From assembly GCA_030760725.1 (NCBI GenBank), contig JASWHV010000012.1, positions 36,859,652 through 36,923,651 on the forward strand: a stretch of 64,000 bases of DNA, given 5' to 3'. This document shows, piece by piece, positions 9,571-18,762 of the stretch (the stretch's first letter is position 1; every line of letters begins with the position of its first letter). The notes beneath the pieces are model-generated. The model was not told the DNA's origin. It did not search any database and was given only the letters and a program-made list of their open reading frames with translations. Source of the DNA: Neostapfia colusana (lineage: Eukaryota > Streptophyta > Magnoliopsida > Poales > Poaceae). Both the position numbers and the translations under genes were made by a program.

Positions 9571-10322
9571 CACCTTACTCGGATCCACAGCAATACCTTC
9601 CGCAGAAATAATATGACCCAAGAATGGTACTTTGCTGATCCAAAACTCGCACTAGCTGAGTTTGGCATATAGTTTATGATCACGCAATCATTGTAGCACA
9701 ATGTGAAGATGTTAAGCATGCTCCTCCTCTGATTTGGAGTATACCAGAATGTCATCGATGAAAACCACGATGAACTTATTCAACTACGGCATGAATACCG
9801 AATTCATCAAGTGCTTGAAATGCGCTGGGCCATTGGTAAGACCAAATGACATGACTTGATACTCATACAATCCGTATCTAGTAGAAATGGATGTCTTTGG
9901 AATATCTTTTGGTCGAATCTTGATTTGATGATAACCCGACCGAAGGTCCATTTTCCAGAATACTTTAGCACCCAGTAGATGACCGAATAAGATGTCGATC
10001 CGTGGTAGTGGATACTTATTCTTGATCATCACAGAATTAAGTGGACGCTAATCGACGCATAGCCTTAGAGTCTCGTCTTTCTTCTTCACAAATATAGCCG
10101 AACAACCCCAATGTGATGAACTTGGTCAAATAAATCCCTTGTCCAAAAGTTCATTCAATTGCTCCTTAAGCTCGGCCAATTCTTTGGGTGCCATCTTGTA
10201 TGGTCTTCGGGATATGGGCGTGGTTCCGGTGCTAACTCAATCTTGAATTCCACCTCTCGGTCAGGCGGCATGCCTGGCAGATCACCAGGAAACACGTCCG
10301 GGTATTCACGTACCAGCGGGAT
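9571..10322 (-). pseudogene. E1 reverse transcriptase
   Basis: Minus-strand RT in pieces. KNKYPLPRIDILF, FWKMDLRSGYHQIKIR, YQVMSFGLTNGPAHF and the FIDDILVYSK catalytic box (about 9728-9770) are all visible, ending with FLGHIISAEGIAVDPSK at the E2 insertion. A stop replaces Tyr in the VDYRPLN motif near 10050, and the frame shifts near 9780 and 10120. The catalytic Asp pair is intact, but the gene is dead. Confidence 0.85.
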
Positions 10323-11291
10323 CTATTCAAGCTTGATTAACTCAGCATGATATGCTGCTGGCTTAGCTTGAACATTGTTGTCAAGAAAGATAATGTGGTG
10401 GCCATGATGCGGGGAATCGAGTTGAATGATGTGGGGACCGATGTCCAGAATAGCCCTGTGGTTTTTTAACCACGACATGCCCAATATGCATCGATCTTTT
10501 GACTCATCTAAGAGTATGAGGGTGGTGGGGTATATTCTACCCCATAGACATAAAGGTGCACGCGAGACAATTTTGTTGGTGGTTATATTGCCTCCCGGTG
10601 AAGATATAAGATAATGATCTTTGGTGACCGTAGTTTGGATCTGGTATTTGGTCACAAAAGATTTACTGATGAAGTTGTGGGTTGCACCAAAATTAAAGAG
10701 AATGAGAACTGCTTGATCGTTGAGGGTACTCATACCCGCTAACACTTGTTCACCTTCTGGAACGTCCTCTATAGCTATATGGTGAATCCTGCCAGTCCTT
10801 GTCACTGTCCTCTTTTGCCGACGGCAGGGCTGATTTGATGTTGGAAATGAGGCTAGCCCGCTATCCGGTTTTCCCATTGGACAAACCTTGGCAAAGTGAC
10901 CCGTACGGCCACAAGTGAAACAAGGAATCTGTTTTACTTTATCATTAGCCTGCGGAGGAGAGCTTGGTGCATTTTGCTGTTGAACAGGTGCACTCGGAGC
11001 TTCCTTTTCTTTCTGTAGTTTCTGTGGTTCTTGTGGTTTAAAAGTTGGAACCTGAACCGAACAACTTTGTGGTTGAGGAGGTCGAACAGTTGGTTGCCAT
11101 ACTTGACAGGTTGGCGTATGATACACGAAACAGTACTTCTGAGGAATAGTATTGGCACTGTTTTGCTGTTCACTTGCCTTCCTCTTTTCCGCTTGAGTTT
11201 TACGGTCAGCATTTTCTACCATTATGGCCGCATTGACAAGCTCATTGAAGTTGCCACGAGCGAACAAGACCAATTTATTCTTGAGATTCAC
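10323..11291 (-). pseudogene. E1 gag C-terminus with CCHC knuckle and protease
   Basis: A 322-residue open frame joining the end of gag to protease. It contains a Pro/Gln-rich stretch, the zinc knuckle CFTCGRTGHFAKVCP (CX2CX4HX4C), the linker IHHIAIEDVPEGEQVLAG, then the protease site read LFNFGATHNFIS where D-S-G is expected, and CILGMSWLKNHRAILD. The catalytic Asp is Asn and Ser is Phe, so the protease should be inactive even though the frame is open. Confidence 0.88.
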
Positions 11292-11946
11292 ACAAGGCCT
11301 CGGTAGAAATGTTCACACTTCTTATTCTCAGTATTAATATATTCGGTTGCATACTGAGCCAATTCATTGAACGTCTTGGAATAACCATAGGCATCCCTCC
11401 CCTTGCTTCAAGTCTAGAAACTCCTGGAGCTTCCTGAACATAATTGGCGGAGGGAATATGGTAGGCTCAGAATGCCTCAAGGAATTCAGCCCAGGTCACT
11501 TGACTTCCATCGGTTAGGGAAGCAATGTAATTTGCCCACCAAGCACCGGCCGAACCGTGAAGTTGTTGGGCCGCATACAACGGCTTCTGGTGCTCATCAC
11601 ATTCGAGCGACCCAAACTTTGACTCAATAGTGCTGAGCCAAAATTCCGCCTTCATAGGATCTTCAGTTTCCGTGAATACCGGTGGAGCCGTCGCCAGAAA
11701 TTCCACAGAAGTATTTCGGCGACGTTCTTCATCTTGATGTCCCACTTAACGGGATATATTCTGCATCATGGTTTGGAGCAACTCCATTTGCTTTCTGTTC
11801 CAACCCCACATAATGATTAAAGTCTCCACCAAATTGCTTGTAGGTGGAGGTGGTGATTCTGGTGATGGTTGATGCTCTGGTGATGGAGAATCATCACCAT
11901 TCCGACCCGAACCACCTACCTCGATCTGAGACCTCGTGCGATCCAT
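11292..11946 (-). pseudogene. E1 gag N-terminal and capsid region
   Basis: Starts with ATG at 11946 (MDRTRSQIEVGGSG), preceded on the minus strand by TGCAGA. An acidic, Pro-rich N-terminus ends at a stop near 11746 (NISR then stop) and the same frame continues as GHQDEERRRNTSVEFLATAPPVF, IESKFGSLECDEHQKPLYAAQQLHGSAGAWW and VTWAEFLEAF to 11467. The rest, to 11292, is broken by frameshifts (HIPSANYVQEAPGVSRLEA-like text in mixed frames). It is a capsid protein remnant. Confidence 0.82.
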
Positions 11947-12540
11947 TCTGCACGGTATAAATTTTTGAGACATGTCCAAATGTGATATCAGCATAAATTT
12001 AAAGAAGTGTAGAACATGAATATATTATGAAATTAATAAAAGTATAACAACACTCATGCTCAAACAAATCCCCAAAGTATGCCTAACTAATAACTTTCTG
12101 GACAGTGGTGCCTAAAAACTGACCAGTCTACACAAATCCCAGATTTCAATCAAGTTAACAGCTGGAACATAACTTGAGTTGAATATCAAAGTTTTAGATA
12201 ACTTCAATATCTTTCCAATGGTTATTTTTAGGCCCTCAATACTGTCCTGGTTGAACAGATAGGAAGTTTCAAAGTCAACATATATTCTGGAAAATTTCTG
12301 CAGCACCTCCTTTTAAAAGTGTCTGGTTTGATCCCACAATATGACTTATTTCCAAACAGAATTTTAGAAAACACTTCACAAAAAAGTTGTAGAATATTTC
12401 CCATTTTTTCCAACAGTATAAGGAATGACCTAAGGAAAATTTTCTGTCAAAAGATATGGCCAAATTACAGAAACGTACAGATAGCATTTTGCTCTGTCCT
12501 GGTTCTGTCCAGAAAGTGTGATTCCCCCGTAATACTTTGA
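11947..12540 (-). other. E1 5' leader remnant
   Basis: Non-coding. On the minus strand it carries leader motifs shared with E5 and E8: a stretch like CTGTCCAGAACCAGGACAG near 12500, and the GGAGGTGCTG and ACTTCAATATCTTTCCAA-type blocks near 12300 and 12200. It ends abruptly at about 12540 against E4 zinc-knuckle sequence in the opposite orientation, so the 5' LTR is gone. Confidence 0.7.
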
Positions 12541-12945
12541 AAAGCGCCTCGCTACACATGCTATACGTGTGGCCAGGTGGGTCATTTCGCGAAAGACTGT
12601 CCACAGGGACAGCAAAGCAGCGGGCAAGGCCAATATCAGGGCGGTGCTCGAGGCCGACCACCGGTGAAGAAGGGAGGTCAGCGACCCGGGGCGTTCGTTA
12701 CCTCGACAATGAGGACACCCTGGAAGGAGAGAACGTGCTGGAAGGTACGTTAACTCTAAATAATCGTGCAATTATCATCTTGTTTGATTAGGGTGCAACT
12801 CACAGTTTCATAAGTGCATCCTATGTGGCTAAGCATCAACTGCAAGTCTTCCCAACCGATTACTCATATATGATTTGCTCACCGGAAGGGAAGATATCAG
12901 CGAATATGATGATTCCAAAAGCACCACTGTGCTTAGTTGGGAAGA
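12541..12945 (+). pseudogene. E4 gag zinc knuckle and protease start
   Basis: RYTCYTCGQVGHFAKDC gives a complete CX2CX4HX4C knuckle near 12550-12600. The linker is frameshifted around 12690, and the protease site near 12783-12800 reads LFD-stop-GATHSFIS: TAG at 12789-12791 falls on the Ser of the D-S-G triad. It continues to KAPLCLVGKI, where E5 is inserted. Confidence 0.85.
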
Positions 12946-12950
12946 TACAT
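12946..12950. repeat. Target-site duplication TACAT, left of E5
   Basis: TACAT precedes the TGTAAAAG terminus of E5; TATAT follows its end at 24185-24189. The uninterrupted sister sequence in E5 has AAGATATATCCC, so the left copy has one T-to-C change. Confidence 0.88.
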
Positions 12951-15322
12951 TGTAAAAGTCCAAGAAAGTGACTTGCAAAAAAATGTTCATCAACTCACAA
13001 CACCACAACTCTTGTGATGGATATCTCATGAACACTTGTGAAGAGCAAGTAAACACCATCAAAAGGGTGATTAGAGGGGAAAGCCCTAACTTCAAAAAGT
13101 GGGATTTCTACACATAAACATGATAGGTTGAGCTCATCCCTAGACCTTAAATAGTCTTGGGAAGGCTGAGGCCAAATTTCATGTGAATCCAAGACTTTTT
13201 GAGGCATTTTTGGAGACATTTGAAAAAGGGGTCAATTTGAATGCAAATTCAAATTGCAGCCACTTTCATCACTTAAATTCAAAAGTTGACTTCATATTCA
13301 AACTCAGCACATTTTTCTGAGTTAGTCCAGCAATTTGCATCCCCATTGGACTTCATCTCGTCGAGGGCTAAATTTGCATGAATTCAAAACTGAATTTGAA
13401 TTTCAGTTTAAATGTGCAGCAAATTTAGTCAAACCAGTTTCAAATTGAGGAAATCAAATTCAAACCATGACTTTGGGGCTAAGTCTCTCATTCAGTTGTT
13501 AGTAGGTGGGATCTTTTCAGTGAAAACAGAGTTGAAAAATAGAAAAAAGAACTAGAGGGGAGGGACCCACTGGTCAGACACAGAGGCAAAACCGACTCTG
13601 TTCTCCAGTTGAACACCGTGAGGTCGCCAGCGCACGGTTGAATCCTCGCCCCAATGAAGTCGCCATGCCACCTCCTGTTCCGGGGATCAGACGGCGCCGA
13701 CGTCTTCTCCACGTCGTCCGACCCCAACCGGGACCATCTCACTGCTGTGCCTTCCCTCACGCGCGCGTACCGTCGCTGTTCTCACCACCTGAGCAAGTCT
13801 CGGCTCCCCACCGTCCCCGCGATACAAGCCGAGACTCGGTTGATCACCTACAGCAAAAACACGCGCCGTCCTCTCCTCGATCTTCCGGTGAACACCGTCC
13901 TCCTTCTCGTTCAGTAGTGAGGGAGTATTTTGAGGTTTACCGAATTGCCGTTTTTAGGACCGAGAGCAGGGTCGACTCAAAATTCTTGGTGGTCAGTCCA
14001 TACAAGCTCGTCTTCCATTAGCCATACGTCCTAGGCCTTCCAACGGACCTCTACGATCAACAACCGGAGAGAACCGTCGACCCTGGTGGCTGTTCTCCGA
14101 GTTTTTCCGATCGCCGCCATTTTCAACTCTAGGTCGACGGTGAGGTCCTAGCTCCGGCCGTTTCCATGGCAAACCGAGTTCATCTTCGTGCTCAGCATGC
14201 CACAGCGGAGCTGTAGGAGCAAACCGTTCCAAAAATAAGGCTCTGAGTAGCTCGCACGACATCGCCGGAGTGGGGATCGCCGCTGTCACCGTCGCGAGCG
14301 TGGTTCCGGCCATCGCCGAGCTTCGGTGAGTGCACAAACGTGTTCCCCGAGCAAAGTTGGGCACATGTGGCAAAATACGTCGAAGGTCGTGCAGTGAAAT
14401 GGCCGGCGGCGAGTTCTCCGGCGAAGCGCCGCCGCGGGAGTCACAGGGTGTCGAGAGGTAGACGAAGGGGGTGCCGGGTCCACCTGTCAGTCCCTGTTTT
14501 CCAGCGGGGATCCACTTTGCGGCTGGTATCCGGTGCGGCAGCGCGGGTAAAACCCCGTGGGCTGCGGTGTGGCCGCAATAAAGTGGGGCCCGCCCACAGA
14601 GTTTAAACATTTTGGGATTTTCCAGTTTAGTTCAAACTTCAAATGCATATAACTTTTGATAGGAAGCTCCAAATCTAGTGAACTAAATTTTGCTGAATTC
14701 ATCTTTTTGAGTACATTCCAGAAACACCAATTTCAGTTCATGAAACTTAATGGTTTCCCATAATTAATTCCATAAAATTTAAACTGTTAGGAAATTTATC
14801 TGGAGAATTACTTTATGAAAAATTCTGAAATTTGGCTGGGAGGTTCATCTGAAAATCCTTGAGTCACAGTAAAATTTTCAGACTCATCCAAGTTTATTTA
14901 GTCCCCCTAATGGTTTGATTAAATGAACTGCCCTGAGAAAATAGAAAAATGTACATAAACATTTTTCAGATTTTCTCAAATCTTGTTTAGGGCATAACAT
15001 CATCTAGAATTCTTCAAATGACATGAAACCAATTCCACTAGAACCTTCTCAAATTCTAGTTTCCATAAAGTAATGGTTGGAGCCATGAAAACCCCTGTAA
15101 TTCCTTAGAGGCTCTAATATAGACCAAATAGGCTTTTATTTGTACAAAGCTCAAATGAACTTTGTTTCAAATGAAACTTGGTCAAGACTCTGGATAGGGC
15201 CCTACCAAGCCACTATAAAAATTTCAGAGCCAAAGGGGAGGGCTGGCTAGAGTTATGGTAATTACTTATTCAGTTCTAAACATTGCAGTAAAATTGACAT
15301 ATAGTATATCATTTACGTGTAG

Positions 15323-15403
15323 TCGCTGAAGGCGAGGAGACCCCGGAAGTACTCGACTACCTTCTTCCGGACGAAGCCTTAACATCTGACCAGCAGCAAC
15401 AAG
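15323..15403 (+). other. Exon-like acidic segment A in E5 LTR
   Basis: 81 bases after a TTTACGTGTAG acceptor-like end and before AAG/GCAAGC, a GC-type donor-like site. It reads AEGEETPEVLDYLLPDEAL then TSDQQQQ in phase 1-to-1. The same length and phase occur at 32084-32164 and 39640-39720, and a 78-base version lies at 56829-56906. Coding use is inferred, not shown. Confidence 0.5.
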
Positions 15404-15609
15404 GCAAGCCCCGGTTTGCATTAACCCATTTTACAAAGTTTTGCTTTGTTTACATATTTAGTATGAGGTATGTATATATGTGCATTAGGTGTAGGATCGA
15501 TGAAACCCCAAATGCATAACCAGATTTTTTTCCTATAAGAGTGAGGGTAGTGTCCAAGTCCTCGAGTAGCATATGCTGTGCTTAATTTTCATAGAACTTC
15601 GTTACAAGT

Positions 15610-15630
15610 CGAGTAGTTGGAATCTACTCG
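15610..15630 (+). other. Conserved LTR hairpin (E5 5' LTR)
   Basis: Inverted repeat CGAGTAG / CTACTCG with a 7-base loop TTGGAAT. The same hairpin is at 22999-23019, 32360-32379, 39917-39936, 47524-47544 and 57106-57126, each preceded by AAGT and mostly followed by CGAG. Confidence 0.75.
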
Positions 15631-16437
15631 CAAGTTAGGCTTTGGGACACACGGGATTGGTTCGAGTGATGTGAGATCATTTTAGTAAGAAAATGAGACT
15701 AGGCAGGGGCTAGGGCGCAGCATAAGGAAGTCTTGTGTGCGCAGCCCTGTTCGTGTCGATTGAGGACCGATCTGTGTGCGGCCGTGCTGAACAAGCATTG
15801 AACGTACCGAAGGCATATCGGATATATGGGCCCCGATAAACCGATGTAACCTATACCTCCGGGCGTCGAGGCATAACGCACCGATTTATAGGTGTAGGCT
15901 GAGGGAAGCAAGGTGGAAATCTGCTAACGGGCATAGAGTGATGCTTCGTGTAGAGAACCTCCTGCTCGTTTCAGTGCGACCGGTTCGACGTTTGGGCTGT
16001 TGGGTGAAAGTTTATCCCGTACGACATCGAGTGAGCGTGCTGTGCAGCTCCACGGGTGGGCGTAAGTGACGTGCTCTTTGGGTATCCCTGCAGGTGTATA
16101 TCGAGTCGATTCGCCGTCCCTCACGGTGACGAGTACCAATTGTTCACTGCGTCGTAACGTAGGTTAATATATGAAATGTGATGATTCAATATTGCTGTTA
16201 TGATAAGATTGAATTGCTACATGTGTGCCACCAAATATTGCTCACTAAATTTCATATTCATGAACTGATAACTTGTGGCTAAAAGATGAACTAAGGATGA
16301 ACTTGTAGGCGTGTCCGTTTGCTGAAATTTACCATCCCATATTCGTGTAAACTGCATGTAGAGTTTCATGCCTAGGTGAGTCGGTTAAGTCTTGTTGAGC
16401 CATTGTGCTGACGGTTGCTGCTATAAGTGTTTTTCAG

Positions 16438-16535
16438 GTGATGACTACCCCACGGACTCGGGTTACGAGTCCACCGGCGAGGGCTACCCTCCATCGGGGA
16501 CCACGGCTGAGTGGGAGCCATATACGCTGTGCTGA
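16438..16535 (+). other. Exon-like acidic segment B in E5 5' LTR
   Basis: 98 bases from TTTTTCAG to TGA. In the phase left by segment A it reads GDDYPTDSGYESTGEGYPP then SGTTAEWEPYTLC and stop. The 3' LTR copy (23827-23924) ends EWEPYTPR. Poly(A)-like sequence follows within about 170 bp. Confidence 0.5.
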
Positions 16536-16798
16536 GCTGAGATGCGCAGCTAGTGTGGGTTGCCCATAGGGCTGGGCAACCGACTTTTGCTAGGTAGATG
16601 GTGTGAGTTGTATAAACTTAATTTCCTCTGTTGTAATCTAAACACTAGTTTGTAACTGAAGTATTGTACTACTCTGTATATTTCAGTTGGTTTTCTACGT
16701 AATACAATATCGTTCTTATGATGTGTGCTGTCGGGTGTCGCATCATGCGGCACCACCCTCTGTGATCCTGTATGAGCAGATTCCGGTCCGCCGCAGGC

Positions 16799-16816
16799 TG
16801 GTAACAGAGCCGCATT
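16799..16816 (+). other. E5 primer-binding site
   Basis: TGGTAACAGAGCCGCATT, three bases after the LTR end. It matches the first 13 bases of the initiator tRNA-Met complement (TGGTATCAGAGCC) with one change (T to A). Confidence 0.85.
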
Positions 16817-18762
16817 GGGGATAGCACATTAATTAAGAGATTTATTACAGGAAAACATTGGTTACGGTGAGGATTCGCTAGATTGCCCAATTAAGGACTG
16901 TATTAGCATAGTTATTTAAAGTGGCAAGACTGACATATGTGTTATAATTCTGAATTTTTATTATGTAATGACGCACCTACTTCCATGTATGAATGGTAAG
17001 AAACGCCACCGAAAGTGGTTCAATTTCAGTTAGCCCCCTGACGAGGAAGGTGGTTCAGGGATAGGTCTCACAGCTTGGTGTGAGACGTCAATATGAAACT
17101 CTTGGACTCTTCATGTTCCTGAGTTCATATGAAGTGCAGATCCCTAGTGTGCATTAGGTAAGAAAGTGGAGACCCCATCGTGTGGTCAGTGACGTGATAG
17201 TGTGTTCGTCTGGAAATAGCCTTGGAGGAAATATGCAGTGCTTGCCATCGGCGTGCCCTGCAGGGAAGTAGGTGGTATCTGTTGGGGTGATAAAATTCCC
17301 AACCGTGACGACCCGTTTGCGCTCTACTCGGGTTCCCCATCGTGTGGTGTAAAAACACGATCACGTACCTTGAGACGTGGCTTAACTCAAGGACGGCCGT
17401 ATGGCAATGATACAGGCGTTTGTATTTACATTCAAATATAGACCTGCCTGAAATGAAAATAAAATTTGAATGCATCATTATTGGTTCTTCTTCTGCAGGT
17501 ACTAACCACGTACGTATCCCGTGTAGTATACGTGTGCGAGAGACCGTTTAGTGCCATAATTGAGACGTATATGCCGGTATAATCCGGTTAGGATTTTATT
17601 TTTGTGAGGAACGTAGTACCGACATATCATAAGCATGTGCATGAAAGATAATGATAACCAGGAACTAAAATCACCAAGTTTTCAACATGTAGGACCCTGG
17701 ATGGGTAGAAAAATTCAATAGTTAATCAGTTTAGCTCTTAGGGATTCAAAAACAGAGTGCTCTGTTTTGGCAGCAAGTCTGCTGAATTTTGACAGAGCAT
17801 AACTCACAGATCATTTAGTTAATGGAGGTGTGGGATATAAAGGTGTTGAAGTTCTCTACAACTTTCTTGTAGACTCTCAGAGCTGAATCACACCTTAAAC
17901 TGACTGAAATTCCAGATGATTGTAAACTGTCCAGAACCAGGACAGATTTAAGACACTCTCTGGACTGTTCTATTTCAAGCATAACTTCCTATAGGAAAAT
18001 ATAAAATTATCATATGATACACTTTTGGGAAGTGTAGTATATGTGTTGAATCTTTGTAGTTCAAAGTTTCTGTAATTTCAACACGGAATTCCGTGGAAAT
18101 TAGAGTTGAAAACAGCAACTTCCAAAGGAGGTGCTATTGAAATTCTTCCAGAAAATCTGTTGACTTTGAATTACCATAATTTTAAACCAGAGCTGATCTT
18201 AGGGAAAATAAATACTCGTTGGAAAGATACTGAAGTTAACTTTAACTTTGGTACTGAGCTCGAGTCATGAAAATGTCCATCGGCAGGTCAAAATCTGGGA
18301 TATGTAGAAACAGGTCATTCTGACAGAGGGATGACAGTTGAACTCGTTTGAAAGTTTGTTGTACCCTCGGGGGTTTAAGTACTTCCACTGGGGTAGAACA
18401 TACTCATGAGTGGTTATCTTCAACTAGTGGGAGATTTGAGTATATGTCCTGCTCAAGTTTCTTTTGCTAGAGACCATGTTTGTGTCGTATTGAAGATAAA
18501 AGGGTAGCGTACGTGATGACAAAGCGATATTAACATCTCGTAGTGACCAAACCTAGTTGAGATGAACTTCCAAAGAGGAAGTCCATCAATTTGGGTTTAA
18601 ATAGCTTGTATTTGGTCGGGTAATGGTGTAGCTTGTGCAAAGTTATGACATTATCGGCATACGAGATGTATCGCATGTTTTACTGTCATTATGTTTTACG
18701 CCATTTTATTGGACTGCATGAAGTATGTTGCGGGACTGATGTTTATTGTCATATGGTTGCAG
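16817..18762 (+). other. E5 5' leader (non-coding)
   Basis: 1.95 kb without a supported gene. It holds two hairpins at 17339-17361 (ATCGTGT/ACACGAT) and 17368-17392 (CCTTGAG/CTCAAGG), the GCCGGTATAATCCGGTTAGG block near 17571 shared with E8, and AT-rich repeats such as CTGTCCAGAACCAGGACAG near 17930. It ends TGGTTGCAG directly before the gag ATG, a splice-acceptor-like sequence. Confidence 0.75.

Larger units (their letters stand above)
1..12540 (-). mobile_element. E1: Tekay-like Ty3/gypsy element, interrupted and truncated
   Basis: Outer minus-strand element. Its pol 3' half lies at 1-1571 and its RT, protease, gag and leader at 9571-12540. The two halves join exactly when E2 (1572-9565) and one TGCAC copy are removed: the reading through the joint is PSKVVQVLKW, as in sister copies. 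The left end runs out of the window, so chromodomain and 3' LTR are not seen. The right end stops inside the 5' leader at about 12540, against E4 in the opposite orientation, so the 5' LTR is missing. Clade assignment rests on similarity of all domains to E4, which has a chromodomain. Many stops and frameshifts make it non-coding today. Confidence 0.85.
12951..16795 (+). repeat. E5 5' LTR
   Basis: 3845 bp, TGTAAAAGTCC to GTCCGCCGCA. Its AT-rich first 600 bp are followed by a GC-rich core (about 13620-14590) bracketed by two GGxCCCACxTGTCAG-like motifs (13562-13577, 14476-14490), then AT-rich sequence, an acidic exon-like segment (15323-15403), a hairpin (15610-15630) and a second exon-like segment (16438-16535). 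GC-core ORFs on both strands are not conserved between LTRs and are not called as genes. Confidence 0.93.

Noticed and set aside
13488..14610. Several GC-rich ORFs on both strands (up to 205 codons)
   Set aside because: They lie in the GC core of an LTR. Overlapping open frames on both strands follow from high GC, and none is kept at the same place in the other LTRs.
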